This document shows positions 32,975 to 41,215 of a stretch of DNA of 53,839 nt, piece after piece; within the stretch, counting starts at the first letter, position 1, and every line of letters begins with the position of its first letter. Origin of the DNA: Pseudomonadota bacterium (lineage in GTDB: Bacteria; Pseudomonadota; Alphaproteobacteria; Rhizobiales; Hyphomicrobiaceae). Where the stretch lies: contig JAFAFW010000021.1 in assembly GCA_023423275.1 (NCBI GenBank), positions 1 to 53,839 of the forward strand, in the 5' to 3' direction. The position numbers and the translations under genes are program-made. Below the pieces are notes generated by a model, which saw only the letters and a program-made list of their open reading frames with translations, did not search any database and was not told the origin of the DNA.

Positions 32975-33850
32975 ATGCTTCGCAGGACGTTTGTTGTCGG
33001 TTTGACTGCCGCAATCGCCGCTGCCGGTTCGATTGCGCCGCTTGCTGCACAGGAAAAAATCCGTTTCGCCGTGACGGACGTCGATGGCCTTGAAGAGTTG
33101 CAGCGCGGCTATGGGCCGTTCAAGGAAGCGTTTGAGAAGGCGACCGGCCTGAGCGTTGATTTCTTCCCGGTTTCCGGTCGTACCGCAGCCGTCGAAGCAA
33201 TGGCAGCCGATCAGGTTGACTTCGTTCTCACCGGACCGGCCGAGTACGTTGTATTCAACGCGCGCATGAAAGCGCAGCCCGTCGTCGTCTGGGGCCGCCC
33301 GAATTATCGCTCGAGCCTGATCGTGCTGGACGAAAGCCCGATCAAGTCTCTTGCCGATCTGAGGGGTAAGAAGATCTCGTTCGGTGAGATAGGCTCGACG
33401 TCGCAGCACCTTGGCCCGGCCACCGTGCTTGCGGAAAACGGCCTGGGCTACAATAAGGACTACGAGGCGGTTTTTCTGAAGCTCAACGTTGCAGCTGAAG
33501 CCATGATCCGCGGCGACATCGCTGCCATCGGCATGAACCAGACGCATCTTGAACGCGTCGTGAAGGCTTTCCCGGACAAGAAGTTCCGATCGCTCGGCGA
33601 CGGCATCATCCTGCCGGACGATCTGATCGTGGCCTCGCCGAAGGTGAAGCCCGAAACCTTGGACAAGTTCCGCAAGGCGTTTCTCGATCACGCCGACACG
33701 GTCATGAAGGCCGTGATCTCCACCAAGGAAAATCGGAAGTTCGAAGGCGGCAAGTTCCTGGCCAACGTTTCGGACAAGGACTACGACGTCGTCCGCAATA
33801 TGTATACCAACGTGGGCGTGAAGGAATTCACGAAGTTCATCGGAAACTAA
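32975..33850 (+). CDS. phnD: Phosphonate ABC transporter solute-binding protein PhnD
   Basis: 291 residues. The signal peptide LRRTFVVGLTAAIAAAGSIA ends near LAAQEKIRF. The mature protein has PhnD features: GYGPFKEAFEKATGLSVDFF, the ligand region SGRTAAVEAMAADQVDFVLT followed by GPAEYVVFNAR, SLIVLDESPIKSLADLRGKK and GSTSQHLGPATVLAE. AGAGGGAG lies before ATG 32975. Together with PhnC and PhnE it imports alkyl- or aminophosphonates or phosphite. Confidence 0.92.
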   Translation: MLRRTFVVGLTAAIAAAGSIAPLAAQEKIRFAVTDVDGLEELQRGYGPFKEAFEKATGLSVDFFPVSGRTAAVEAMAADQVDFVLTGPAEYVVFNARMKAQPVVVWGRPNYRSSLIVLDESPIKSLADLRGKKISFGEIGSTSQHLGPATVLAENGLGYNKDYEAVFLKLNVAAEAMIRGDIAAIGMNQTHLERVVKAFPDKKFRSLGDGIILPDDLIVASPKVKPETLDKFRKAFLDHADTVMKAVISTKENRKFEGGKFLANVSDKDYDVVRNMYTNVGVKEFTKFIGN

Positions 33851-33854
33851 GGCG

Positions 33855-34652
33855 ATGTTGGATCGCCCCTCACACGTAGACTTCGTCGCGGGCGCCTCAG
33901 AGGCGCCCGCCATCGTTGTGTCGCAGCTCGTCAAGGCGTTCGGCCAAACTCGAGTTCTCGACGGTGTCGATCTCACAGTGTCGGCTGGAAATGCGCTGGC
34001 GCTGATTGGCGCCAACGGCGCAGGCAAATCGACCTTGTTGCGTTGTCTCGTGCGCCTTACTGAGCCGACATCAGGACGCATTACGGTTCTCGGCAAAGAC
34101 ATCACCGCGGTTTCAGGCCGCGAACTGGCGCGATTGAGATCGCGCATCGGCGTCGTCTTCCAGCGCCATAATCTCGTGCCGCGGCTGTCGGCGCTGTCCA
34201 ATGTCATTCACGGCGTGCAGGCGCGCGAACGTGGCATCCGCACGTGGTCGCAAACGCTCGCGCGCGGGCCGGTGCGTGACGAGGCGATGTGGTGTCTCGA
34301 ACGTGTCGGCCTGGCGGAGAAAGCTGGACAACGCGCGGATAGCTTGTCCGGTGGACAATCGCAGCGCGTGGCTATCGCGCGCATGCTGATGCAGCGACCG
34401 GAGATCGTCCTTGCCGATGAGCCCGACGCCAGTCTCGATCCGCGCTCGGGCGAGGATGTCATGGCGCTGCTCTATCAACTGTCGTCCGACGGCCGCCTGC
34501 CTCTCGTCGTCATTTCCCACCGGATCGAACACACGTTGCGCTTTTCCGATCGCATCGTCGGTCTGGCTGGTGGCCGGATCGTCATGGATACGCCGTCGTG
34601 CGACGTTCGTCCGGAAGACCTCAGAGCGTTCTTTGTCGGAGTCGCCGCATGA
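33855..34652 (+). CDS. phnC: Phosphonate ABC transporter ATPase PhnC
   Basis: 265 residues. Walker A IGANGAGKSTLLRCLVRLTE, Q-loop VVFQRHNLVPRLSALSNVIH, signature DSLSGGQSQRVAIARML, Walker B IVLADEPDASLDPRSGEDVM and H-loop VVISHRIEHTLRFSDRIVGL. The asparagine-rich GxNGAGKST and VFQRHNLV are characteristic of PhnC. It follows phnD by four bases and overlaps phnE by four. Confidence 0.93.
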   Translation: MLDRPSHVDFVAGASEAPAIVVSQLVKAFGQTRVLDGVDLTVSAGNALALIGANGAGKSTLLRCLVRLTEPTSGRITVLGKDITAVSGRELARLRSRIGVVFQRHNLVPRLSALSNVIHGVQARERGIRTWSQTLARGPVRDEAMWCLERVGLAEKAGQRADSLSGGQSQRVAIARMLMQRPEIVLADEPDASLDPRSGEDVMALLYQLSSDGRLPLVVISHRIEHTLRFSDRIVGLAGGRIVMDTPSCDVRPEDLRAFFVGVAA

Positions 34653-35458
34653 CGACCGACATTGCGCCGCCGCGCTCAACAGTCAGCATCGCACGCTTCG
34701 AACGCCCCGGCGCGCTGTCGTTTACGCTGACGGTCGTCATCATTGCGTTTGTCGTCTGGTCGATGATGAGCGTCGGGCTGTCGCTGGAGCGCATGGAACG
34801 CGGCATTCCCGCGATCGGCAGCATTCTATCGCGTATGTTTCCGCCCGATATTGAGCGTCTCCCACAGATCCTGTGGCAGCTCCTCATCACGTTTCAGATG
34901 GCCGTGGCAGGCACTGTCCTCGGCCTGATCTTCTCGTTTCCGCTGGCCATTCTCGCTGCGGAAGGACTGTCCCCGCATCCGCTGATAAAAGCCGGTGCGC
35001 GCGGTCTGATTGCCTTCTTCCGTACCGTGCCGGATCTCGTCTGGGCGCTGATCTTCGTCATTGCGGTGGGCTTGGGACCAGCTGCCGGCGTTCTGGCAAT
35101 TATGGTCGACAAGATCGGCTTCGCTGGACGCTTCTTCGCAGAGGCGATGGAAGAAACGGATAAAGGGCCGCGCGAGGCCCTATCGACGATTGGCGCAACA
35201 CGCAGCGGGCTGGTGTTTTCGGCCGTGGTGCCCGAGGCGATGCCGTCGTTCATCGCGACGTCGCTATTCAGTCTCGAAAAGGCGGTGCGCGGCTCGGTCA
35301 TCCTTGGCCTCGTCGGTGCCGGTGGCATCGGTATCGAGCTGAAAGTCGCTTTCGACCTGTTCGCCTACAGCACGGCCGCAACAATCATTATCACCATTTT
35401 CCTGCTCGTTCTCGCGGTCGAGCAGATGTCGAACTGGGTGAGACGGCGTATTATCTGA
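34649..35458 (+). CDS. phnE: Phosphonate ABC transporter permease PhnE
   Basis: 269 residues from ATG 34649, which overlaps the phnC stop (ATGA). Five to six membrane helices; the stretch LWQLLITFQMAVAGTVLGLI, LIAFFRTVPDLVWALIFVIA and the coupling loop DKGPREALSTIGATRSGLVF are PhnE-typical. The longer upstream frame from 34598 lies inside phnC and is rejected. Confidence 0.93.
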   Translation: MTTDIAPPRSTVSIARFERPGALSFTLTVVIIAFVVWSMMSVGLSLERMERGIPAIGSILSRMFPPDIERLPQILWQLLITFQMAVAGTVLGLIFSFPLAILAAEGLSPHPLIKAGARGLIAFFRTVPDLVWALIFVIAVGLGPAAGVLAIMVDKIGFAGRFFAEAMEETDKGPREALSTIGATRSGLVFSAVVPEAMPSFIATSLFSLEKAVRGSVILGLVGAGGIGIELKVAFDLFAYSTAATIIITIFLLVLAVEQMSNWVRRRII

Positions 35459-35505
35459 GCCGTGATCCGATCATCGAGCGGTGATCTCAAAGACTGCGGG
35501 CTGCT

Positions 35506-36189
35506 ATGCGCTACGCCATTTATTTCGTCCCGGCTGCCGATACGCCGCTGTGGCAGTTCGGCTGTTCTGCCATCGGCTATGACGCGGTGCGCGGTGATGC
35601 GGTCGCGCTACCCGGCCATCCCGCCTATGCGCATCCAGACGCCCGCTCCTGGTTGAGCGAGCCGGCGCGATACGGCTTTCACGCCACCCTGAAGGCGCCT
35701 TTCACGCTGGCTGAGGGCTGTGAGGAGGATGACTTGCGCGATGCGGCTGCAGTGTTTACCGCCGAGCAAAAGGCGTTCACGCTGCCGGATCTGATGGTGA
35801 AAAGCATCGGCCGTTTTCTCGCGCTCGTTCCGGCCGATCCGCCGCCTGAATTAAACGTGCTCGCGAGAGATTGCGTGCGGGCCTTTGAGCGTCTTCGCGC
35901 GCCGCTGTCCGATGCGGATCTCCGCCGCCGCCTGGAATCGCCGCTGACGGCGCGGCAGATTGGTTACCTCAATCGCTGGGGGTATCCCTATGTGTTCGAG
36001 GACTTCCGTTTCCACATGACGCTGAGCGGTGCGGTGGACGATGCCGTGCGTGAGCGGCTGGAGGAAGCGCTCAAGGCTCTCTACGCGCCGATTGCTGCGC
36101 CGATGCTGGTCGATGCGATCACGATCTGTCGTCAGGACACACGCAGCACTCCATTCCGTGTTCTGGAGCGGCTCCGGTTCGGCGGCTGA
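35506..36189 (+). CDS. DUF1045 phosphonate-associated protein (2H phosphoesterase-like)
   Basis: 227 residues. Two HxT motifs, YGFHATLKAPF and FRFHMTLSG, mark the 2H phosphoesterase fold, and the N-terminus RYAIYFVPAADTPLWQFGCS is that of the DUF1045 family regularly found in phn operons. Its reaction is not established; a cyclic-phosphate or nucleotide-ester cleavage linked to phosphonate breakdown is a reasonable guess. It starts 47 bases after phnE and is followed on the other strand by a phnN remnant. Confidence 0.88.
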   Translation: MRYAIYFVPAADTPLWQFGCSAIGYDAVRGDAVALPGHPAYAHPDARSWLSEPARYGFHATLKAPFTLAEGCEEDDLRDAAAVFTAEQKAFTLPDLMVKSIGRFLALVPADPPPELNVLARDCVRAFERLRAPLSDADLRRRLESPLTARQIGYLNRWGYPYVFEDFRFHMTLSGAVDDAVRERLEEALKALYAPIAAPMLVDAITICRQDTRSTPFRVLERLRFGG

Positions 36190-36198
36190 AGGCGTCGA

Positions 36199-36363
36199 CT
36201 ACCGGCTCGTCAGATTAGCCATGGCGCGCGCAATCGCATCGTCAAGGCGACCGCCGTTGTCGATCACGACGTCGCCGCCGCCGGGACTGAATACATTGAC
36301 GGCGCGGGTGAGGCGTCCTTCGATCTCGGCGCGGGTTTCCCGGCCACGGGCTGCCAGCCGCCG
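36199..36363 (-). pseudogene. PhnN (ribose 1,5-bisphosphokinase) C-terminal remnant
   Basis: About 54 codons before TAG 36199 read RRLAARGRETRAEIEGRLTR, then GGDVVIDNGGRLDDAIARAM and ANLTSR. The RLAARGRE-x(2)-EIExRL block and the VIDNxGxL strand are characteristic of the PhnN C-terminus. An in-frame TAA lies directly upstream (36364-36366), and the P-loop half of the kinase is gone. It probably belonged to the phn cluster before insertion of the recombinase gene that now adjoins it. Confidence 0.7.
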
Positions 36364-36391
36364 TTACGAAATACCTCCCACACCACCGGCA

Positions 36392-36853
36392 ATGGAACAG
36401 GAACATGCCTCTTCAGTCGTAAAGCCAGTTCGCGTGCCGTGGAACAAAGGGAAGCTTGTCGGTGCAAAGTCGCCGCTGAGATCGAGCGATGTGTGGTCGA
36501 TCAGAACGAAGCTCTAGATCGAGGGCAAGAAGCGCGATCTTGCTCTTTTTAATCTCGCCATCGACAGCAAGCTGCGCGGCTGTGATGTTGTTGCCGTCCG
36601 CGTCGACGACGACGTCGCACCCAGCGGGTATTTAATGGATCGGGCGACGATCCGACAGAAGAAGACTGGGCGGCCGGTGCGCTTCGAACTGGCCGACCAG
36701 ACGCGAATGGCGATCGGCGAGTATCTGCGGTTGACGGGACGTAAGCCGGGTCAGTTCCTCTTCGCTGGTCGTGGCGATGAAGGTGGACTAACTACACGGC
36801 AGTATTGCCGTGAACACGTTCGGGCCGAGCGAGGAACAGTCCCCCGGCGTTAA
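36392..36853 (+). pseudogene. Tyrosine recombinase of the KPVRxPWNKGK family, nonsense-mutated and truncated
   Basis: From ATG 36392 one frame reads MEQEHASSVVKPVRVPWNKG, then DVWSIRTKL, a TAG at 36515-36517 where the family has glutamine, then IEGKKRDLALFNLAIDSKLR, GCDVVAVRVDD, MDRATIRQKKTGRPVRFELA and KPGQFLFAGRG followed by LTTRQY. After that the sequence leaves the family and ends at 36853. The first catalytic arginine region (SKLRGCDVV) is present, but the HxxR box and tyrosine are lost. It is therefore doubly inactivated. Its 5' end abuts the phnN remnant. Confidence 0.8.
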
Positions 36854-37028
36854 GCGCCGCATGAGCAAGATTTATAGGTTCGCATCCGACAAACCGTGCG
36901 CCTAGCGCAATACGGTCAATAACAGTCGAACGGTAACCCAAACGTCCGATTGTGCAAAAATGAGATCGCCTCGACGTCTGCCGGACACCGGCAAGCTTGA
37001 GGTGCTGATCTCGCACTTCTATTAAGCC

Positions 37029-37442
37029 GTGATCGAGCCGAAGCTTTGGCGTCTTATGCTGAAGGATGTCACCGACACGCTCAGCGCGGATGGCTCGTTC
37101 TTTTTCTCTAATCCTGCCACTCCGGGGCTCGGCATTCACTATTCGGAACAGCTTGACGAACTGGTTGATTGGATCGTTCGCCAAGGTCCCAAGCTGATCA
37201 ACCTTCGGCCCGACCGTGCTTTGCATCGCAGTCCACCTGGGAAGGTCGTTATTGAAAGTGATCTTTTCAGTGAGTGGGATCTATTTGGTGCCAGTGATGT
37301 CGTCGAGCCGTATTCGGGCCGATCAAACAGGGACCAGATTTCCGCCAGTTGCGGCTGCGTGGCATTGAGAAAGTGTGTGCCGAATGGGGCATTGATCTGC
37401 ACCAACTACAACCTTGTCAAGCTCGTCGCCAGAGCCGCCTGA
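37029..37442 (+). CDS. Hypothetical protein or remnant
   Basis: A GTG-started frame of 137 codons, first part with protein-like character (LWRLMLKDVTDTLSADGSFF, HYSEQLDELVDWIVRQGPKL, VVIESDLFSEWDLFGASD), second part cysteine-rich and odd. In a different frame just after it, around 37340-37425, FRQLRLRGIEKVCAEWGIDL appears, as if a frameshift split a longer gene. I do not recognise the family. The rest of 36854-37517 holds nothing else that I can support. Confidence 0.3.
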   Translation: MIEPKLWRLMLKDVTDTLSADGSFFFSNPATPGLGIHYSEQLDELVDWIVRQGPKLINLRPDRALHRSPPGKVVIESDLFSEWDLFGASDVVEPYSGRSNRDQISASCGCVALRKCVPNGALICTNYNLVKLVARAA

Positions 37443-37517
37443 GAGGGTTATCGTTGCCTATCAGCCTGCCGCGACGCTATCCAGGACGGGCTCCGAGCCT
37501 AGGGAAGGTGGGTCCGC

Positions 37518-38165
37518 GTGATGTTCGATACATTTGCCGCCGTTTTGGATTGGTTGGGGATCGTTGTCTTTGCGACGACCGGCGCTCTCGTGGCCTCGCG
37601 CAAGGAGATGGACATCGTCGGCTTTATTTTGCTCGGGACCGTCACCGGAATCGGTGGCGGGACCATCAGGGATGCGCTGCTCGGGACGCTTCCGGTTTTC
37701 TGGGTGACAGACCCTTCGTATCTCGTCGTTTGCATGCTTGTGGCGGGCCTTGCGTTCTTCTTCGCCCACATTCCCGAGTCGCGCTACCGGCTGCTGCTGT
37801 GGTTCGACGCAGTCGGGATGGCAGTGTTTGCGGTGACGGGCGCGGAAAGGGCACTTCTGACCGGCGTATCGCCGATCGTGGCCGTCGCCATGGGCGTCAT
37901 CACCGCTACGTTCGGCGGGATAGTTCGGGACATACTGGGTGGCGAGAGTCCAGTCATCCTCCGGCACGAAATCTATGTAACCGCAGCGCTCGTAGGGGCT
38001 GCGCTGTTTGTCGCCCTGTCATCATATGGCGTGACGCGTGAGATCGGTTTGGCGAGCGGCTTGTTGACAGCCGCGGCTATTCGGTTTGCCGCTCTGCGTT
38101 GGAACTGGTCGCTGCCACGCTACCGGCCGCGGCCAGGACGTAACGTTGAGGATATTGCCCCCTGA
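37518..38165 (+). CDS. TRIC-type cation channel family protein (UPF0126/YicG-like)
   Basis: 215 residues with seven membrane helices in two repeated glycine-rich halves. The repeats are LDWLGIVVFATTGALVASRK with GTVTGIGGGTIRDALLG, and WFDAVGMAVFAVTGAERALL with GVITATFGGIVRDILGG. This double G-x-G-G-x-(V/I)RD pattern is the signature of bacterial trimeric intracellular cation channel homologues. It stands alone, with no obvious partner, between debris and the MFS gene. Confidence 0.9.
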   Translation: MMFDTFAAVLDWLGIVVFATTGALVASRKEMDIVGFILLGTVTGIGGGTIRDALLGTLPVFWVTDPSYLVVCMLVAGLAFFFAHIPESRYRLLLWFDAVGMAVFAVTGAERALLTGVSPIVAVAMGVITATFGGIVRDILGGESPVILRHEIYVTAALVGAALFVALSSYGVTREIGLASGLLTAAAIRFAALRWNWSLPRYRPRPGRNVEDIAP

Positions 38166-38327
38166 GAGCTGACCACGACAGGCGAGCAGTTGAAACGGGG
38201 CAGTTCAAGGCATGTTCGCAGTTGTTTCATATTCATTTGCTGTAGAATTGCAGGGCACGGCGTTCTGGTGCCGAACACTTATTTCTGCGCTTGGTATGCA
38301 GACTGACGGAAAGACAGCGAGGTCTTC

Positions 38328-39791
38328 ATGAGCCAAGCCACGGCGGAACCCTACCGCGGCAACGACAGGTTGCTGTACGGTATCATTCTCGGGGTACTGG
38401 CATTCTGGCTGTTTGCCCAGACGACGCTGAACATCGCCCCGACCATGGCCGCCGATCTTCAGCTTGAGCAGTCATTCATGAACATCGCCGTGTCGATCAC
38501 GGCGCTGTTTTCGGGCATCTTCATCGTCGTCATCGGCGGCTTGGCCGACCGGGTTGGCCGCGTCCGGATGGTGATGCTGGGCTTTGTCTTCTCGATCGTC
38601 GGCTCGCTTCTGGTCGGGCTGGCGCCATCGGGTGCGCTGGGCGGCACCTTCCTGATGCTGGGCCGGATCTGTCAGGGCCTGTCGGGTGCGTTCATCATGC
38701 CGGCCTCGCTGGCGCTGGTGAAGGCCTATTGGGACGGCGCGGAACGCCAGCGCGCGATCTCGCTGTGGTCGATGGGATCGTGGGGTGGTTCGGGCTTTGC
38801 GGCGCTGTTCGGGGGACTGATGGCCCAGAACATCGGCTGGCGCTGGATCTTCATCATTGCGGCCCTCGTATCGCTGGTCGGCATGCTGATGGTGCGCGAC
38901 ACCCCCGAGAGCAAGGCTCCCGCGAAGGAGGGTTATAAATTCGACCTTCCCGGCGTGCTGACTTTCATGGTCGCCATGGTCGCCCTGCAGATTTTCGCAA
39001 CCCAGGGCGGTGCATTCGGTTGGACCAGCCTTGCGTCGCTGGGCCTTCTGGCCGTGGCCGTGATCTTCGGCGTCGCATTTTACACGATCGAAAGCGGCAA
39101 TCCCAACGCCTTCGTGCAATTCCGCCTGTTCAGGAACCTCACCTATACCGGGGCCACGATCTCGAACCTGCTGCTGAACGCGACGGCCGGGATCATCATG
39201 GTCGCGATGCTGGTGCTGCAACAGGGCGGCGCGATGACGGCGCAAAAGGCGGGCCTGCTGACCATTGGCTATGCCATCACCATTCTGGCCTTCATCCGGG
39301 TCGGCGAAAAGCTGTTGCAACGTCATGGCCCGCGCAAGCCGATGCTGTGGGGCAGCTACATCGTCGGCCTGTCGATCGCACTTCTGATGCCCACCAACCT
39401 GATGCTGGGCACCTATACGGTGCTGGCGGTGATCGCCTTTTCGCTGTTCGGTCTCGGTCTCGCGTTCTATGCCACGCCTTCGACCGATGCGGCGCTGTCG
39501 AACCTGCCTGAAGATCAGGCAGGCGCCGGCGCGGGTATCTACAAGATGGCCTCATCGCTGGGCGCGTCCTTCGGTGTGGCGATTTCTTCGACGATCTACA
39601 CTTCGATTGCCGCCAGCCCCGAGGGGATACGCTGGATCGAGGGCGTGATTACCTTCGCCGGCAATCAGGAGAACCTGGCCTCGCGCGAGGCGGCATTCTT
39701 TGCGCTGCTGGCCAATCTGGTGATGGTGGTTGCCGCCATCCTCTCCATCATCCTCACTGTGCCCAAGGGCAAATCCGCAGAGCGAGACTGA
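38328..39791 (+). CDS. MFS drug/solute exporter, DHA2 (14-TM) family
   Basis: 487 residues with about 14 hydrophobic helices. Seen: the motif-A loop GGLADRVGRVRMVMLG, the motif-C-like GSWGGSGFAALFGGLMAQNI with GWRWIFIIAALVSLVGML, and the DHA2-like amphipathic start FAQTTLNIAPTMAADL. Proton-driven export of a small molecule is expected. It starts at ATG 38328 after GCGAGG. The M20 amidohydrolase follows 39 bases later and is probably co-transcribed. The pair shares a codon style (frequent CTG, ATC, GGC; GC-richer by eye than its flanks), which hints at joint acquisition. Confidence 0.88.
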   Translation: MSQATAEPYRGNDRLLYGIILGVLAFWLFAQTTLNIAPTMAADLQLEQSFMNIAVSITALFSGIFIVVIGGLADRVGRVRMVMLGFVFSIVGSLLVGLAPSGALGGTFLMLGRICQGLSGAFIMPASLALVKAYWDGAERQRAISLWSMGSWGGSGFAALFGGLMAQNIGWRWIFIIAALVSLVGMLMVRDTPESKAPAKEGYKFDLPGVLTFMVAMVALQIFATQGGAFGWTSLASLGLLAVAVIFGVAFYTIESGNPNAFVQFRLFRNLTYTGATISNLLLNATAGIIMVAMLVLQQGGAMTAQKAGLLTIGYAITILAFIRVGEKLLQRHGPRKPMLWGSYIVGLSIALLMPTNLMLGTYTVLAVIAFSLFGLGLAFYATPSTDAALSNLPEDQAGAGAGIYKMASSLGASFGVAISSTIYTSIAASPEGIRWIEGVITFAGNQENLASREAAFFALLANLVMVVAAILSIILTVPKGKSAERD

Positions 39792-39830
39792 ACCTGACAC
39801 CTGGCCCTTATACGCACAGGGAGCAATGAC

Positions 39831-40991
39831 ATGAACGCAATTGTCAAAGCGCTGGAAGCAGACAGTGCCCTGATGAAAGAATGGTTCGAACATATGCATC
39901 GCAATCCCGAATTGTCGATGCAGGAAGTCAGGACCGCCGAATATATCGCCGAAGCCCTGCGCAGCTTCGGCGGCTTCGAGGTCGAGACCGGCGTCGGCAA
40001 GCACGGGATTGTTGCCTCGCTGAAGGTCGGCGACGGCGAGAAGGCGATCGGGCTGCGGGCCGATTTTGATGCGCTGCCGATCCAGGAACAAAACGACTTT
40101 CCCTTCAAATCGGCTGTCGAGGGCGTATCGCATCTGTGTGGCCATGATGGCCATACCACCATGCTGCTGGGTGCCGCCAAGCATCTGGCCGGGACCAGGG
40201 CCTTCAATGGCACGGTCCGGTTGATCTTCCAGCCTGGCGAAGAAACCATGGAAGGCGGCCCGGCCATGATCAATGACGGGCTGTTTGAACGTTTCCCCGT
40301 CGATGCCGTCTTCGGCATGCACAACATCCCTGGCCTTGAGGAAGGCAAATTCTACTTCCATCCCGGCGAGATGATGTCGGCTGTCGATAACTGGGAGGTC
40401 GAGATTATCGGTAAGGGCGGCCATGGCGGTATCCCTGAACTGACCATCGATCCGGTCGTGGCCGGCTCGTCCATCGTCATGGCGATCCAGAGCATCGTGT
40501 CGCGCAACGTGGCGCCGGCGCATCGCGCCGTTGTGACCATCGGCGCGTTTCTGGCCGGCAGTGCCGGCAACGTGGTGGCCGGCAATGCCATGCTACGCTT
40601 TTCGGTCCGCACCACCACGCCCGAGGATCGCGAAATGGTTTTGGGTAATATCCGCCGCATCGTCGCCCATCAGGCGGAATCTTTCGGCTGCACCTCGGAT
40701 ATTCGCGAGGGCGTGCCCGGTGCGGTGCTGGTCAATGATGCCGAGGAAACCGACAAGGCTGCGAGAATCGCGCAGGCCGCCTTTGGCGAGGATCAGGTGA
40801 TTTATCCCGGCCCCTCATTCCTTGCCTCGGAAGATTTTGCCTTCATGCTGCAAAGGAAGAAAGGTACCTATTGTTTTCTCGGCAGCGGGCCCGGCAAGAT
40901 GGTCCACCATCCTGAATATTACTTCAATCAGAACATTCTGCCGATCGGTGCGGCTTATTGGGTGGCACTGACCGAAAGCTATCTGCGTTGA
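39831..40991 (+). CDS. M20-family amidohydrolase (hippurate hydrolase / IAA-amino-acid hydrolase type)
   Basis: 386 residues. Metal ligands and landmarks of the M20D group: HRNPELSMQEVRTAEYIAEA, GLRADFDALPIQEQND, VSHLCGHDGHTTMLLGAAKH, LIFQPGEETMEGGPAMINDG, FGMHNIPGLEEGKF, the lid domain GKGGHGGIPELTIDPVVAGS and FLASEDFAFMLQRKKGTYCF. Such enzymes cleave N-acyl amino acids or related amides with a dinuclear metal site. Together with the exporter just upstream, detoxification or processing of an amide-linked compound is likely. Substrate unknown. Confidence 0.9.
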   Translation: MNAIVKALEADSALMKEWFEHMHRNPELSMQEVRTAEYIAEALRSFGGFEVETGVGKHGIVASLKVGDGEKAIGLRADFDALPIQEQNDFPFKSAVEGVSHLCGHDGHTTMLLGAAKHLAGTRAFNGTVRLIFQPGEETMEGGPAMINDGLFERFPVDAVFGMHNIPGLEEGKFYFHPGEMMSAVDNWEVEIIGKGGHGGIPELTIDPVVAGSSIVMAIQSIVSRNVAPAHRAVVTIGAFLAGSAGNVVAGNAMLRFSVRTTTPEDREMVLGNIRRIVAHQAESFGCTSDIREGVPGAVLVNDAEETDKAARIAQAAFGEDQVIYPGPSFLASEDFAFMLQRKKGTYCFLGSGPGKMVHHPEYYFNQNILPIGAAYWVALTESYLR

Positions 40992-41215
40992 TCAATCCGC
41001 GCCGTTTGAATGAGGTCGCGTGAGATTGTTTAGTCTTGGAAGCGGCAGCAAGCCGGAAGATTGCGCCCGTCCCGTAGCTATACCGAGTGCTGCGACCACA
41101 GCTTTGCTCTTGTCTCATGGGCACGCGGGACAGAAACGAAACTCGCTTCGCGCCTGAGGATGCGCTTTCGATTGCTGGAAGGATGAGTTCGAGGCGCGAC
41201 ATCATCGGTGACATA

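Noticed and set aside
25376..36189. A complete C-P lyase operon
   Set aside because: PhnM, PhnC, PhnD, PhnE and DUF1045 are present, but none of PhnG, H, I, J, K, L is seen, and PhnN is only a scrap.
37349..38041. A 230-codon frame over the TRIC gene
   Set aside because: Over most of its length it is an Arg/Cys-rich shadow of the TRIC gene; only its first ~40 codons look protein-like and may belong to the broken hypothetical gene before it.
38472..40523. Long minus-strand frames opposite the MFS and M20 genes
   Set aside because: His/Gln/Asp-rich composition typical of shadows; both plus-strand genes have complete motif sets.
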